From contig JAUPLM010000166.1 of the NCBI GenBank assembly GCA_030836965.1, positions 1 through 5,489 on the forward strand: 5,489 nucleotides of DNA, written 5' to 3'. The stretch comes from Thermodesulfobacteriota bacterium (GTDB lineage: Bacteria > Desulfobacterota > Desulfobacteria > Desulfobacterales > RPRI01). This document shows, in pieces, positions 1-5,446 of the stretch; position 1 is the first letter of the stretch, and each line of letters begins with the position of its first letter. A model generated the notes under the pieces. That model was not told the DNA's origin, did not search any database, and saw only the letters and a program-made list of their open reading frames with translations. A program made the position numbers and the translations under genes.

Positions 1-819
1 ACCCGGAGCGGGAAGCCTCTCGTCGTAATAAACTGCGGTGCTATTCCCGAAGCTTTGCTGGAAAGTGAGCTTTTCGGACATGAAAAAGGAGCTTTTACGG
101 GCGCCCATACAAGCAGGACCGGTCGTTTTGAAATGGCAAACGGAGGAACCATATTCCTGGATGAAATAGGCGAAATGAGCCCGGCATTGCAGGTAAAGCT
201 TTTAAGAGTGCTCCAGGATCAGCGGTTTGAAAAGGTAGGCGGAACAAAAACAATTCATACTGATGTGCGCATAATAGCCGCCACCAATAAAAACCTGACC
301 GCCGCAATAAACAATAATACCTTCCGTGAAGATCTCTATTATCGTTTGAACGTTATTTCGATCAAGGTGCCTTCATTGAAGCAGCGCAGATCGGATATCC
401 CGCTCCTTATAAACCATTTTCTGAAGAAATTTCACAAGAGCGGAATCGAAACCGCCCAATCTTTTGATTCCGCGGCATTGAACTGCCTTCTGGAATATGA
501 CTGGCCGGGTAATGTAAGGGAGCTTGAAAATGTTATCAAGAGGGTTACGGTTCTTTGCGAAAACAGCATAGCAGGCATGGATGATCTTCCCGAGCATATC
601 CGGCCTGAAGAACCCGCGGTTGCTCCGGATGAAGTGCCGCGGATCCCCGATAAGATTTCCTCTCTCGACAGCGCCGTGAAAGATTTCGAAAGAAGGCTTA
701 TAGTCGAGGCTCTGGAAAAGTGTGACGGCATCAAGTCGAAAGCGGCTAAACTCCTCAATATCAAAAGGACAACCCTTGTTGAAAAGATGAAAAAGCAGAA
801 TTTCGCCAGATCAGCCTGA
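1..819 (+). CDS. Sigma-54-dependent transcriptional activator, FleQ/FlrA-like (5' end missing)
   Basis: The reading frame is open from base 1, so the gene starts before the window; 272 residues remain. They cover most of the AAA+ sigma-54-interaction domain and the C-terminal DNA-binding domain. Visible motifs (residues counted from base 1): GAFTGA loop that contacts sigma-54 at 30-35; Walker B TIFLDE with Asp54-Glu55; [10 protein letters not shown] with candidate arginine fingers Arg109 and Arg115; sensor [11 protein letters not shown] from 168. Walker A is missing; by alignment with the second activator in this window, the sequence begins about 12 residues after its lysine. A Fis-type helix-turn-helix lies at about 236-268 and contains RTTLVEKM, which as I recall is the form seen in FleQ/FlrA flagellar master regulators. 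The flagellar neighbours support that role. The N-terminal sensory domain (receiver, FleQ-type or PAS) cannot be seen, so the exact family is open. The protein would hydrolyse ATP to open sigma-54 promoters in the cytoplasm. Confidence 0.93.
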   Translation, partial: TRSGKPLVVINCGAIPEALLESELFGHEKGAFTGAHTSRTGRFEMANGGTIFLDEIGEMSPALQVKLLRVLQDQRFEKVGGTKTIHTDVRIIAATNKNLTAAINNNTFREDLYYRLNVISIKVPSLKQRRSDIPLLINHFLKKFHKSGIETAQSFDSAALNCLLEYDWPGNVRELENVIKRVTVLCENSIAGMDDLPEHIRPEEPAVAPDEVPRIPDKISSLDSAVKDFERRLIVEALEKCDGIKSKAAKLLNIKRTTLVEKMKKQNFARSA

Positions 820-830
820 AAATAAAGAAC

Positions 831-851
831 CGAATATCGAATATCGGATAT
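831..851. repeat. Tandem 7-bp repeat, three copies
   Basis: Three head-to-tail heptamers begin 11 bp after the stop codon of the upstream activator gene: CGAATAT at 831-837, CGAATAT at 838-844 and CGGATAT at 845-851. The last two copies also form a short palindrome, AATATC-G-GATATT (840-852). It could be a small intergenic heptamer array or a slippage product; a regulator-binding role is possible but unsupported. Confidence 0.7.
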
Positions 852-872
852 TGTAATTGAAGCTCTCCGCCG

Positions 873-890
873 ATGTCAAAATAGTGACAT
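873..890. promoter_or_regulatory. Inverted repeat, candidate upstream activator-binding site
   Basis: ATGTCA (873-878) and TGACAT (885-890) are perfect 6-bp inverted arms separated by 6 bp. The centre lies about 130 bp upstream of the predicted start of transcription from the sigma-54 promoter at 988-1003, in the usual range for enhancer sites bound by dimers of NtrC-type activators. The geometry fits a Fis-type helix-turn-helix dimer. Which activator binds it, if any, is inference; either of the two regulators in the window is a candidate. Confidence 0.45.
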
Positions 891-904
891 TTTCCCATGC
901 CATA

Positions 905-919
905 CCGGCTCTGAGCCGG
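905..919. repeat. GC-rich hairpin CCGGCT-CTG-AGCCGG
   Basis: A perfect 6-bp GC-rich stem closes a 3-base loop between the candidate activator site and the sigma-54 promoter. It is 86 bp past the stop codon of the upstream gene and no T-tract follows on either strand, so it does not look like an intrinsic terminator. It could still fold in read-through RNA or mark a protein site. Confidence 0.5.
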
Positions 920-970
920 GGAATATAACCATTCTGAATTGCTGCATTTGATTACCTTGTTTATCCTTTC

Positions 971-984
971 CGGAGATACCTCCG
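971..984. promoter_or_regulatory. Inverted repeat abutting the sigma-54 -24 element
   Basis: CGGAG (971-975) and CTCCG (980-984) are perfect inverted arms around a 4-bp spacer. The repeat ends 3 bp before the -24 element of the promoter at 988-1003. A protein bound here would touch the upstream edge of sigma-54 holoenzyme, so an operator is plausible, but a 5-bp repeat can also arise by chance. Confidence 0.35.
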
Positions 985-987
985 CCT

Positions 988-1003
988 TGGCATAATAATT
1001 GCT
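988..1003 (+). promoter_or_regulatory. Sigma-54 (-24/-12) promoter of the AMIN-TPR gene and regulator operon
   Basis: The sequence TGGCATAATAATTGCT matches the sigma-54 consensus TGGCAC-N5-TTGCW with one mismatch in the defined positions (T for the final C of TGGCAC). The GG (989-990) and GC (1001-1002) dinucleotides have canonical spacing. Transcription should start near 1013-1015, only a few bases before the ATG at 1017. The TTG at 999 overlaps the -12 element and so cannot be the start codon of this transcript. The inverted repeat at 873-890 is a candidate enhancer. Confidence 0.8.
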
Positions 1004-1016
1004 CTTTATCGCAGCT

Positions 1017-3116
1017 ATGCGAAATAAGAACAGATATATAATCCGGCTTCTAATTCTCCAGGCGCTGATTATTACGTTGATTCCGGGAATTACTACGGCT
1101 TTTGCCGGAGATCTGATTATCGTCAATGATGATTACTCGAAAGAGATTGCTTCAATTTCACAAAACGTGAGAAACGGGTTGACATCTCTTACAATCCGCA
1201 GGAACAAAAAAATCAGAATATTAAAGAGCAGCCTCCTGGATGCCCCGCCAAGAATCTTATATGATCTCTCTTATGACGGCGATCCCTTTCCGTCCGTTAA
1301 CAGACTTATTGAGGGTGCGGGGCTTAAAAGCGTCCGCATCGGATATCATCCGGGAATAATGAGGCTTGTGCTGGATGTAAACGGGACCTTATCTCCGAAA
1401 TTCTTTCACCTGTTGAAAGAACATGAACTGGTCATCAATCTTGAAACAAGCAGGGAAAGCGGTCTGAATAATACCGTATCACCCGGCGAAACAGGCAGTA
1501 TTCCGGAAGTTGCAAGTCAGATCCGGGAGCCCTATCAGCCTGAAGAAAAATCGAATGCTGAAAAGAAAATTTATACCGAAGCCGTTGTAAAGGAGATGAT
1601 GCAAAAGGGAGAACTTCTCCTTCAAAAAGGCAAAAACTTAAAAGCCCTCTCCATTTTTGAGGAAATAATTCATAATTACGACTCATCTTCAGCCGTTACC
1701 GAGGCTGAAATCGGAAGCGCCAGAGCGCATTTTCAGATGAACAGTTTCCAAAAGTCCATCAGCATGCTGGCACCTCTTTCGCAACAGCCTGATATAGTAT
1801 CCCGCTATCCCGATATCCTGCTCTATCTCGGATATAACTATTTTCAGATCCGGAATTATGCGGTCGCTAAAGAGAATCTCTTCGGATACTACAACATTTC
1901 TCCGGAGAATAAGGCCAGTCCCCTCGTGCTCAGCCGTATCGGCGATATTTACAGAGCGGAAGGGGCGCATGATGCGGCTGCAAAATTATACAGGCTTGTT
2001 CAAAACCTGTATCCCCAGACGGAAGGAGCGCTGATAAGCCTTACGCGTCTTGCGGAGCTTCAGGAAAACGCGGATCAGAAAACGGAAAAAGATAGCCGGT
2101 TCACGGTGAACGTAATGGATGACGGCACAACATCCCCGCGTATAATTTATGAAAATGTCATAGACGGTTCCCTGCGTAATAAGGAACATAATCCGATGGC
2201 TGAATTCGCGAAGCTGAAGCTGGCTATCCTTAACCGAAAAGAAAAAAATTACGCTGAAAGTCTGCAGATATTACAGGAATTACTGAAAAATTATCCAAGA
2301 TCAAAATTACAGGCCGATATAATATACGCGTTAAACGATACATTTGAAGCTATTATTGAAGACGGAGAGGAGAAGGAAGTATATGCTTATGTTGTAAGTA
2401 TATACGAAAAGGAGAAGAAAAGAATCGAGCGATACGCCCCCCCGGAAACGTTTATTGCCGTGGCAAGAGCATGTCTCGGCCTTGGGCTAGACGAGATGGC
2501 CGCGGAACTGTTTTCCAGGGCGGATGCTCAGATGCTTGATGAAGACAAGTCGTTGAAATATACCGCTGACGCATATCATTTCAAAGGACGGATGCTTCTG
2601 AAAAAAAAGGAGTATGCTCATGCGGTTGAAATGTTCTCACAGGCCCTGAAAAGTGACCCCGGCCGGGAGGAGAGCATCCTGATCATGGTTGATAAGGCAT
2701 CGGCCCTTGCCGAAGCCGGTTTACGCGATGAGAGTTTTGCCGCAGCGCGGGAAGCGGAAAAACTGCTGACGGAAGGAGCCGGAGGAGGGCAGCCCGCTTT
2801 AAGAAAGATCGGAAGCCTGTATCTGAATACCGGAAGGCCGAATGAAGCCCTTTCCGCTTTCAAAAGAGCGCTTGAATCGGAGAAGGATGAAAAGGAGAGG
2901 ATCAGCCTTAAATTTGCGATTGCCGGGTGCTATCGGTCTCTCGGTAAAATAAATGAGTATACCGGATTATATAAAGAGCTCGCGACGGTCAGTGATCCGT
3001 TATGGAGCCGGGTTGCAGGGGAGAAGATGGACGCGCTTATTTTCGATGAGATGCTTGGTAAAAGAGGTTCCCGCAACAGGCCGTCGTCCAGAAATAACCA
3101 GAAGCCGTTGGAATAA
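1017..3116 (+). CDS. Exported AMIN-like domain and TPR-repeat protein, probable flagellar accessory
   Basis: The product has 699 residues. The N-terminus is a Sec signal peptide: basic residues in positions 2-10, a hydrophobic stretch at about 11-27, and a probable cut after AFA (28-30) before Gly31. There is no lipobox cysteine, so a periplasmic protein is expected. Residues about 60-143 resemble an AMIN domain, with PRILYDL at 78-84, VRIGYHPGIMRLVLDV at 106-121 and a closing ELVINLE strand at 137-143. AMIN domains bring PilQ, AmiC and similar proteins to the cell wall. A polar linker (about 144-195) leads to helical TPR-type repeats to about 690, such as KGELLLQKGKNLKALSIFEE and the later YHFKGRMLLKKKEYAHAVEM. 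The C-terminus is basic and low in complexity. ATG 1017 is chosen over TTG 999 because the sigma-54 promoter overlaps 999 and the signal peptide is better formed. Neither start has a clear Shine-Dalgarno site. Its place among flagellar genes suggests an envelope role in motility, perhaps like periplasmic TPR proteins of other motors (PflA); no specific function is recognised. Confidence 0.88.
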   Translation: MRNKNRYIIRLLILQALIITLIPGITTAFAGDLIIVNDDYSKEIASISQNVRNGLTSLTIRRNKKIRILKSSLLDAPPRILYDLSYDGDPFPSVNRLIEGAGLKSVRIGYHPGIMRLVLDVNGTLSPKFFHLLKEHELVINLETSRESGLNNTVSPGETGSIPEVASQIREPYQPEEKSNAEKKIYTEAVVKEMMQKGELLLQKGKNLKALSIFEEIIHNYDSSSAVTEAEIGSARAHFQMNSFQKSISMLAPLSQQPDIVSRYPDILLYLGYNYFQIRNYAVAKENLFGYYNISPENKASPLVLSRIGDIYRAEGAHDAAAKLYRLVQNLYPQTEGALISLTRLAELQENADQKTEKDSRFTVNVMDDGTTSPRIIYENVIDGSLRNKEHNPMAEFAKLKLAILNRKEKNYAESLQILQELLKNYPRSKLQADIIYALNDTFEAIIEDGEEKEVYAYVVSIYEKEKKRIERYAPPETFIAVARACLGLGLDEMAAELFSRADAQMLDEDKSLKYTADAYHFKGRMLLKKKEYAHAVEMFSQALKSDPGREESILIMVDKASALAEAGLRDESFAAAREAEKLLTEGAGGGQPALRKIGSLYLNTGRPNEALSAFKRALESEKDEKERISLKFAIAGCYRSLGKINEYTGLYKELATVSDPLWSRVAGEKMDALIFDEMLGKRGSRNRPSSRNNQKPLE

Positions 3117-3146
3117 AACAGCTGTAACATTAATGCGCTGTGACCT

Positions 3147-3165
3147 GAGAGGAGATGAACCGGAG
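3147..3165 (+). promoter_or_regulatory. Ribosome-binding region of the second activator
   Basis: Two purine tracts precede ATG 3168: GAGAGGAG at 3147-3154, which is 13 bases away, and GGAG at 3162-3165, only 2 bases away. Neither has ideal spacing. ATG 3168 is still preferred because the protein then starts MQGKRVLLVEND, the normal beginning of a receiver domain. The 51-bp gap after the TPR gene has no recognisable promoter or terminator, so the two genes are probably cotranscribed. Confidence 0.45.
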
Positions 3166-3167
3166 AT

Positions 3168-4508
3168 ATGCAGGGGAAAAGAGTGTTGCTCGTGGAAAAC
3201 GACAGAAACGAATCGGCTGTAATGACGGATATCTTTCTCCGGTGCGGACACCATTTATGCGCTGTTGAGAGCGGTTACGCAGCTCTCAATGAGTTATCCA
3301 CCAATCGTTGCGATATTGTTTTTTCGGAGTTTAACCTGCCCCGGATGAGCGGGATTGAGCTTATGGTTAAGATAAAGGAATCGAATTCCGCTCTTCCTGT
3401 AATACTCATAGCAGGTGATGCATCGGTAAATGATGCCGTTATCGCGATGAAAAAAGGAGCCGATAATTTTATCGTTAAACCTCTGACCAGAGAAACGATA
3501 GAATCGGTAATTTCGGCGGTACCCGTAAAGAGCATGCCGAAAGATATTCCTGCCGAAGAAGGAAAATATCAGATTATTACGAAAAACAGGGAAATAAACC
3601 GCCTGCTTCATGAAGCAGGGGAAATTGCGCGCAGCCGGGCTTCGGTATTCATTCACGGGGAGTCGGGCACCGGCAAAGAGCTCCTGGCAAGGTACATTCA
3701 CCGTTACAGCGACCGCAGAGATAAACCGTTTGTAGCTGTAAACTGCGCCGCTCTCCCCGAAACACTGATGGAGAGCGAACTTTTCGGATATGAAAAGGGA
3801 GCTTTTACCGGGGCAATCGCCCGTAAAAAAGGAAAATTCGAAGCTGCGGACAAAGGAACCATACTGCTAGATGAGATCAGCGAAATGGATTTTCAGCTTC
3901 AGTCAAAATTGCTCAGGGTGCTACAGGAGAGGGAGATCGACAGGGTCGGCGGGTCGCAGCCGGTTCCTGTTGACGTTCGTGTTATCGCAACCACAAACAG
4001 GAATATTGATAATTATATCGCGGAGGGAAAGTTCAGGGAAGATCTCTATTACCGGCTTAACACGATTCCTCTCAATCTGCCTCCGCTGAGAGAGAGAAGG
4101 GACGACATACCCATGCTCGCGGAATATTTCCTGAAAAAATACAACATGATTGAAAACAGAAACGTCAAAAGTCTGACGGAGGAAGCACTCAGCGCCCTGT
4201 CGGTAAGAGTCTGGAAAGGCAACGTTAGGGAACTGGAAAATATAATCGAAAGGGCCGTTCTGATGTGCCGGGGAGATGTTTTGGATGAAAAGGATCTTTT
4301 TTTGAACGGAAGGCCTGTAATTCAGGAACCACTGATATCCCATATGATGCCGGGGATCTCTTTGAGGGAGGTTGAAAAAAAAGTAATTTTCCAGGCTCTT
4401 GACAGTACAAACGGAAACCGGACCCATGCGGCTGATATTCTGGGTATAAGCGTCAGGACTCTGAGAAATAAATTGAATGAGTACAGAGAGAAAATGGGCG
4501 GGCAGTAA
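3168..4508 (+). CDS. FlbD/FlrC-like sigma-54-dependent regulator with a degenerate receiver domain
   Basis: The product has 446 residues in the usual receiver, AAA+ and Fis-HTH order. The receiver is at about 4-118. The AAA+ domain at about 136-365 carries Walker A GESGTGKE (164-171), GAFTGA (211-216), Walker B GTILLDE (230-236), candidate arginine fingers Arg290 and Arg296, and sensor II GNVREL (351-356). All these are intact, so ATP hydrolysis and sigma-54 contact should work. The C-terminal HTH (about 401-440), with GNRTHAADILGISVRTLRNKL, resembles FlbD and FlrC flagellar regulators. The receiver is abnormal: the phospho-acceptor Asp is Glu54 (codon 3327-3329), the acidic pair reads Glu10-Asn11, and the conserved Thr/Ser is Ala82; Lys104 remains. 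Normal phosphorylation is therefore unlikely, and Glu54 could mimic the active state. The gene follows the AMIN-TPR gene and directly precedes the sigma-54 promoter of flgB, its likely target. No kinase gene is adjacent. The orthologue could be named flbD, flrC, flgR or fgrM in different genomes. Confidence 0.93.
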   Translation: MQGKRVLLVENDRNESAVMTDIFLRCGHHLCAVESGYAALNELSTNRCDIVFSEFNLPRMSGIELMVKIKESNSALPVILIAGDASVNDAVIAMKKGADNFIVKPLTRETIESVISAVPVKSMPKDIPAEEGKYQIITKNREINRLLHEAGEIARSRASVFIHGESGTGKELLARYIHRYSDRRDKPFVAVNCAALPETLMESELFGYEKGAFTGAIARKKGKFEAADKGTILLDEISEMDFQLQSKLLRVLQEREIDRVGGSQPVPVDVRVIATTNRNIDNYIAEGKFREDLYYRLNTIPLNLPPLRERRDDIPMLAEYFLKKYNMIENRNVKSLTEEALSALSVRVWKGNVRELENIIERAVLMCRGDVLDEKDLFLNGRPVIQEPLISHMMPGISLREVEKKVIFQALDSTNGNRTHAADILGISVRTLRNKLNEYREKMGGQ

Positions 4509-4511
4509 AAA

Positions 4512-4527
4512 AGGCATGCAAATTGCA
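4512..4527 (+). promoter_or_regulatory. Sigma-54 (-24/-12) promoter of the flgBC operon
   Basis: AGGCATGCAAATTGCA fits TGGCAC-N5-TTGCW with two mismatches (A for the first T, T for the final C of TGGCAC) and a perfect TTGCA at -12. GG (4513-4514) and GC (4525-4526) have the same spacing as in the promoter at 988-1003, and both share GGCAT. It begins 4 bp after the regulator's stop codon. Transcription should start near 4537-4539, giving a leader of about 80 nt before flgB. Any enhancer site would lie inside the end of the regulator gene; I saw no clear palindrome there. Confidence 0.75.
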
Positions 4528-4543
4528 CATAAGAAAGCCATGG

Positions 4544-4574
4544 TTCCGGTATCACGAATTATCACGATCCGGAA
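4544..4574 (+). repeat. Leader hairpin with an internal 10-bp-spaced direct repeat
   Basis: TTCCGG (4544-4549) and CCGGAA (4569-4574) are perfect inverted arms. The stem can extend by ATC/GAT (4551-4553 with 4566-4568) if T4550 bulges, leaving a loop of about 12 bases. Between the arms the heptamer ATCACGA occurs twice (4551-4557 and 4561-4567), spaced 10 bp, one helical turn. The element lies just inside the predicted start of the flgB transcript, so it could be a 5' mRNA structure, a DNA operator, or both. No T-tract follows, so it is not an attenuator terminator. Confidence 0.5.
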
Positions 4575-4607
4575 ACAGATTATTAAAGAAAACTGAAAAA
4601 GTGAAAC

Positions 4608-4614
4608 GGGGAGG
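4608..4614 (+). promoter_or_regulatory. Strong Shine-Dalgarno site of flgB
   Basis: GGGGAGG lies 6 bases before ATG 4621 and fixes the flgB start. It contrasts with the AMIN-TPR gene, which has no such site. Confidence 0.8.
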
Positions 4615-4620
4615 AATTTT

Positions 4621-5022
4621 ATGCCGGATCAAATATTGTTCCGCAGCGCTTTTGGAGCGCTGGAGAGCGCTCTGGATATCTCTCATAAGAGGAATAACGT
4701 TATATCAAGCAACATCAGTAATCTGGAAACGCCGGGTTATAAGGCCAGGGATATCGATTTTAAAACAGCTATGGCGCAGGCGATGGGTTCTGAACCTGAA
4801 ACAGGTTTGACTGTGACGGACAAGGGCCATATGGGTGCGGAAAAAGGGGTTGACCCGGAACCGTTCGAAGAGGCCGGTGAGTGGAACGGATACAATTGGA
4901 TGAGTGTCGATACCACTATGAATAAATTGACTGAAAATAATATGATCTACAGGACCGCGACCGAAGTATTGTTAAGAAAAATCGTCATAATGAAAGATGT
5001 GATCAGGGAAGGAGGCCGTTAG
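4621..5022 (+). CDS. flgB: Flagellar proximal rod protein FlgB
   Basis: FlgB is one of the proximal rod subunits of the flagellar basal body. It is exported by the flagellar type III system without a cleaved signal and assembles next to FliE and the MS-ring. The 133-residue product has the normal family length. The N-terminal rod motif is clear: HKRNNVISSNISNLETPGYK (about residues 22-41), then ARDIDFKTAM, as in FlgB families (NLANxxTPGYKARxxDF). The C-terminal helix VDTTMNKLTENNMIYRTATE, followed by LLRKIVIMKDVIREG, matches the FlgB end that packs in the rod; the middle (about 50-90) is variable, as usual. It is the first gene behind the sigma-54 promoter at 4512-4527 and is probably translationally linked to flgC, which starts one base after its stop codon. 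Confidence 0.96.
   Translation: MPDQILFRSAFGALESALDISHKRNNVISSNISNLETPGYKARDIDFKTAMAQAMGSEPETGLTVTDKGHMGAEKGVDPEPFEEAGEWNGYNWMSVDTTMNKLTENNMIYRTATEVLLRKIVIMKDVIREGGR
5008..5015 (+). promoter_or_regulatory. Shine-Dalgarno site of flgC inside the flgB end
   Basis: GAAGGAGG overlaps the last flgB codons and lies 8 bases before ATG 5024. Ribosomes finishing flgB would cross this site, so coupled translation of the two rod proteins is likely. Confidence 0.75.
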
Positions 5023-5023
5023 A

Positions 5024-5446
5024 ATGGATTTCATAAAATCGTTTCAGATAAGCGCATCCGGGCTTTATGCCCAGAAGAAACGGATGGAAATTATTTCCGG
5101 AAATCTGGCGAACGTCGAAACAACACGCACCGAAGCAGGCGGGCCATATAGGCGTAAAATGATAGCGATCAGCGCTGAACCGGCCGAAGGGTTTGATGAG
5201 GTATTCGGTGAGCAGATCGAAGGGGTCCGTGTTGGAGGCATTGTTGAAGACAAATCGGATTTCAAGAAGGTATATGAACCGGCTCATCCGGATGCCGATA
5301 AGGACGGAAACCTGAGCAAGCCGAACGTGGATCTGGTGGTGGAGATGGCAAATATGGTGATGGCCAGAAGCGCGTTTGCAGCCAATCTTGCGGCGATCAA
5401 ATCAACGCGCCAGATGGTTCTTAAAGCGCTTGAAATAGGGAAATAG
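5024..5446 (+). CDS. flgC: Flagellar proximal rod protein FlgC
   Basis: FlgC is a proximal rod subunit that stacks with FlgB, FlgF and FliE in the periplasmic rod and is exported by the flagellar type III system. The 140-residue product is full length for the family. The N-terminal rod signature is textbook: ISASGLYAQKKRMEIISGNL (about residues 9-28), then ANVETTRTEAGGPYRRK. The conserved centre YEPAHPDADKDGNLSKPNVD (about 84-103) and the C-terminal helix, including ANLAAIKSTRQMVLKALEIG (about 120-139), also match. The stop is TAG. The gene follows flgB after one base. By usual order fliE should come next, just past the window. Confidence 0.97.
   Translation: MDFIKSFQISASGLYAQKKRMEIISGNLANVETTRTEAGGPYRRKMIAISAEPAEGFDEVFGEQIEGVRVGGIVEDKSDFKKVYEPAHPDADKDGNLSKPNVDLVVEMANMVMARSAFAANLAAIKSTRQMVLKALEIGK

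Noticed and set aside
905..919. Intrinsic terminator for the first activator gene
   Set aside because: The stem is GC-rich but only 6 bp, and no T-tract follows on either strand.
941..954. IHF-binding site between the candidate enhancer and the sigma-54 promoter
   Set aside because: TTGATT at 948-953 matches one half of the consensus on the minus strand, but the other conserved triplet does not match. DNA bending by IHF here remains possible but unsupported.
999..1016. Upstream TTG start that would add six residues to the AMIN-TPR protein
   Set aside because: It overlaps the -12 element of the sigma-54 promoter, has no Shine-Dalgarno site, and would put a hydrophobic stretch before the basic start of the signal peptide.
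761..1126. Minus-strand open frame across the intergenic region
   Set aside because: It crosses the promoter and repeats and both neighbouring genes, lacks a domain signal, and starts without a ribosome site.
3921..4565. A 214-codon open frame on the minus strand
   Set aside because: It lies opposite the AAA+ core of the regulator and the flgB promoter, and its translation shows no recognisable domain; it is a coding shadow.
4523..4810. Plus-strand open frame overlapping flgB in another frame
   Set aside because: It covers the leader and the conserved FlgB N-terminus out of frame; the product is rich in Arg and Trp, with no family resemblance.
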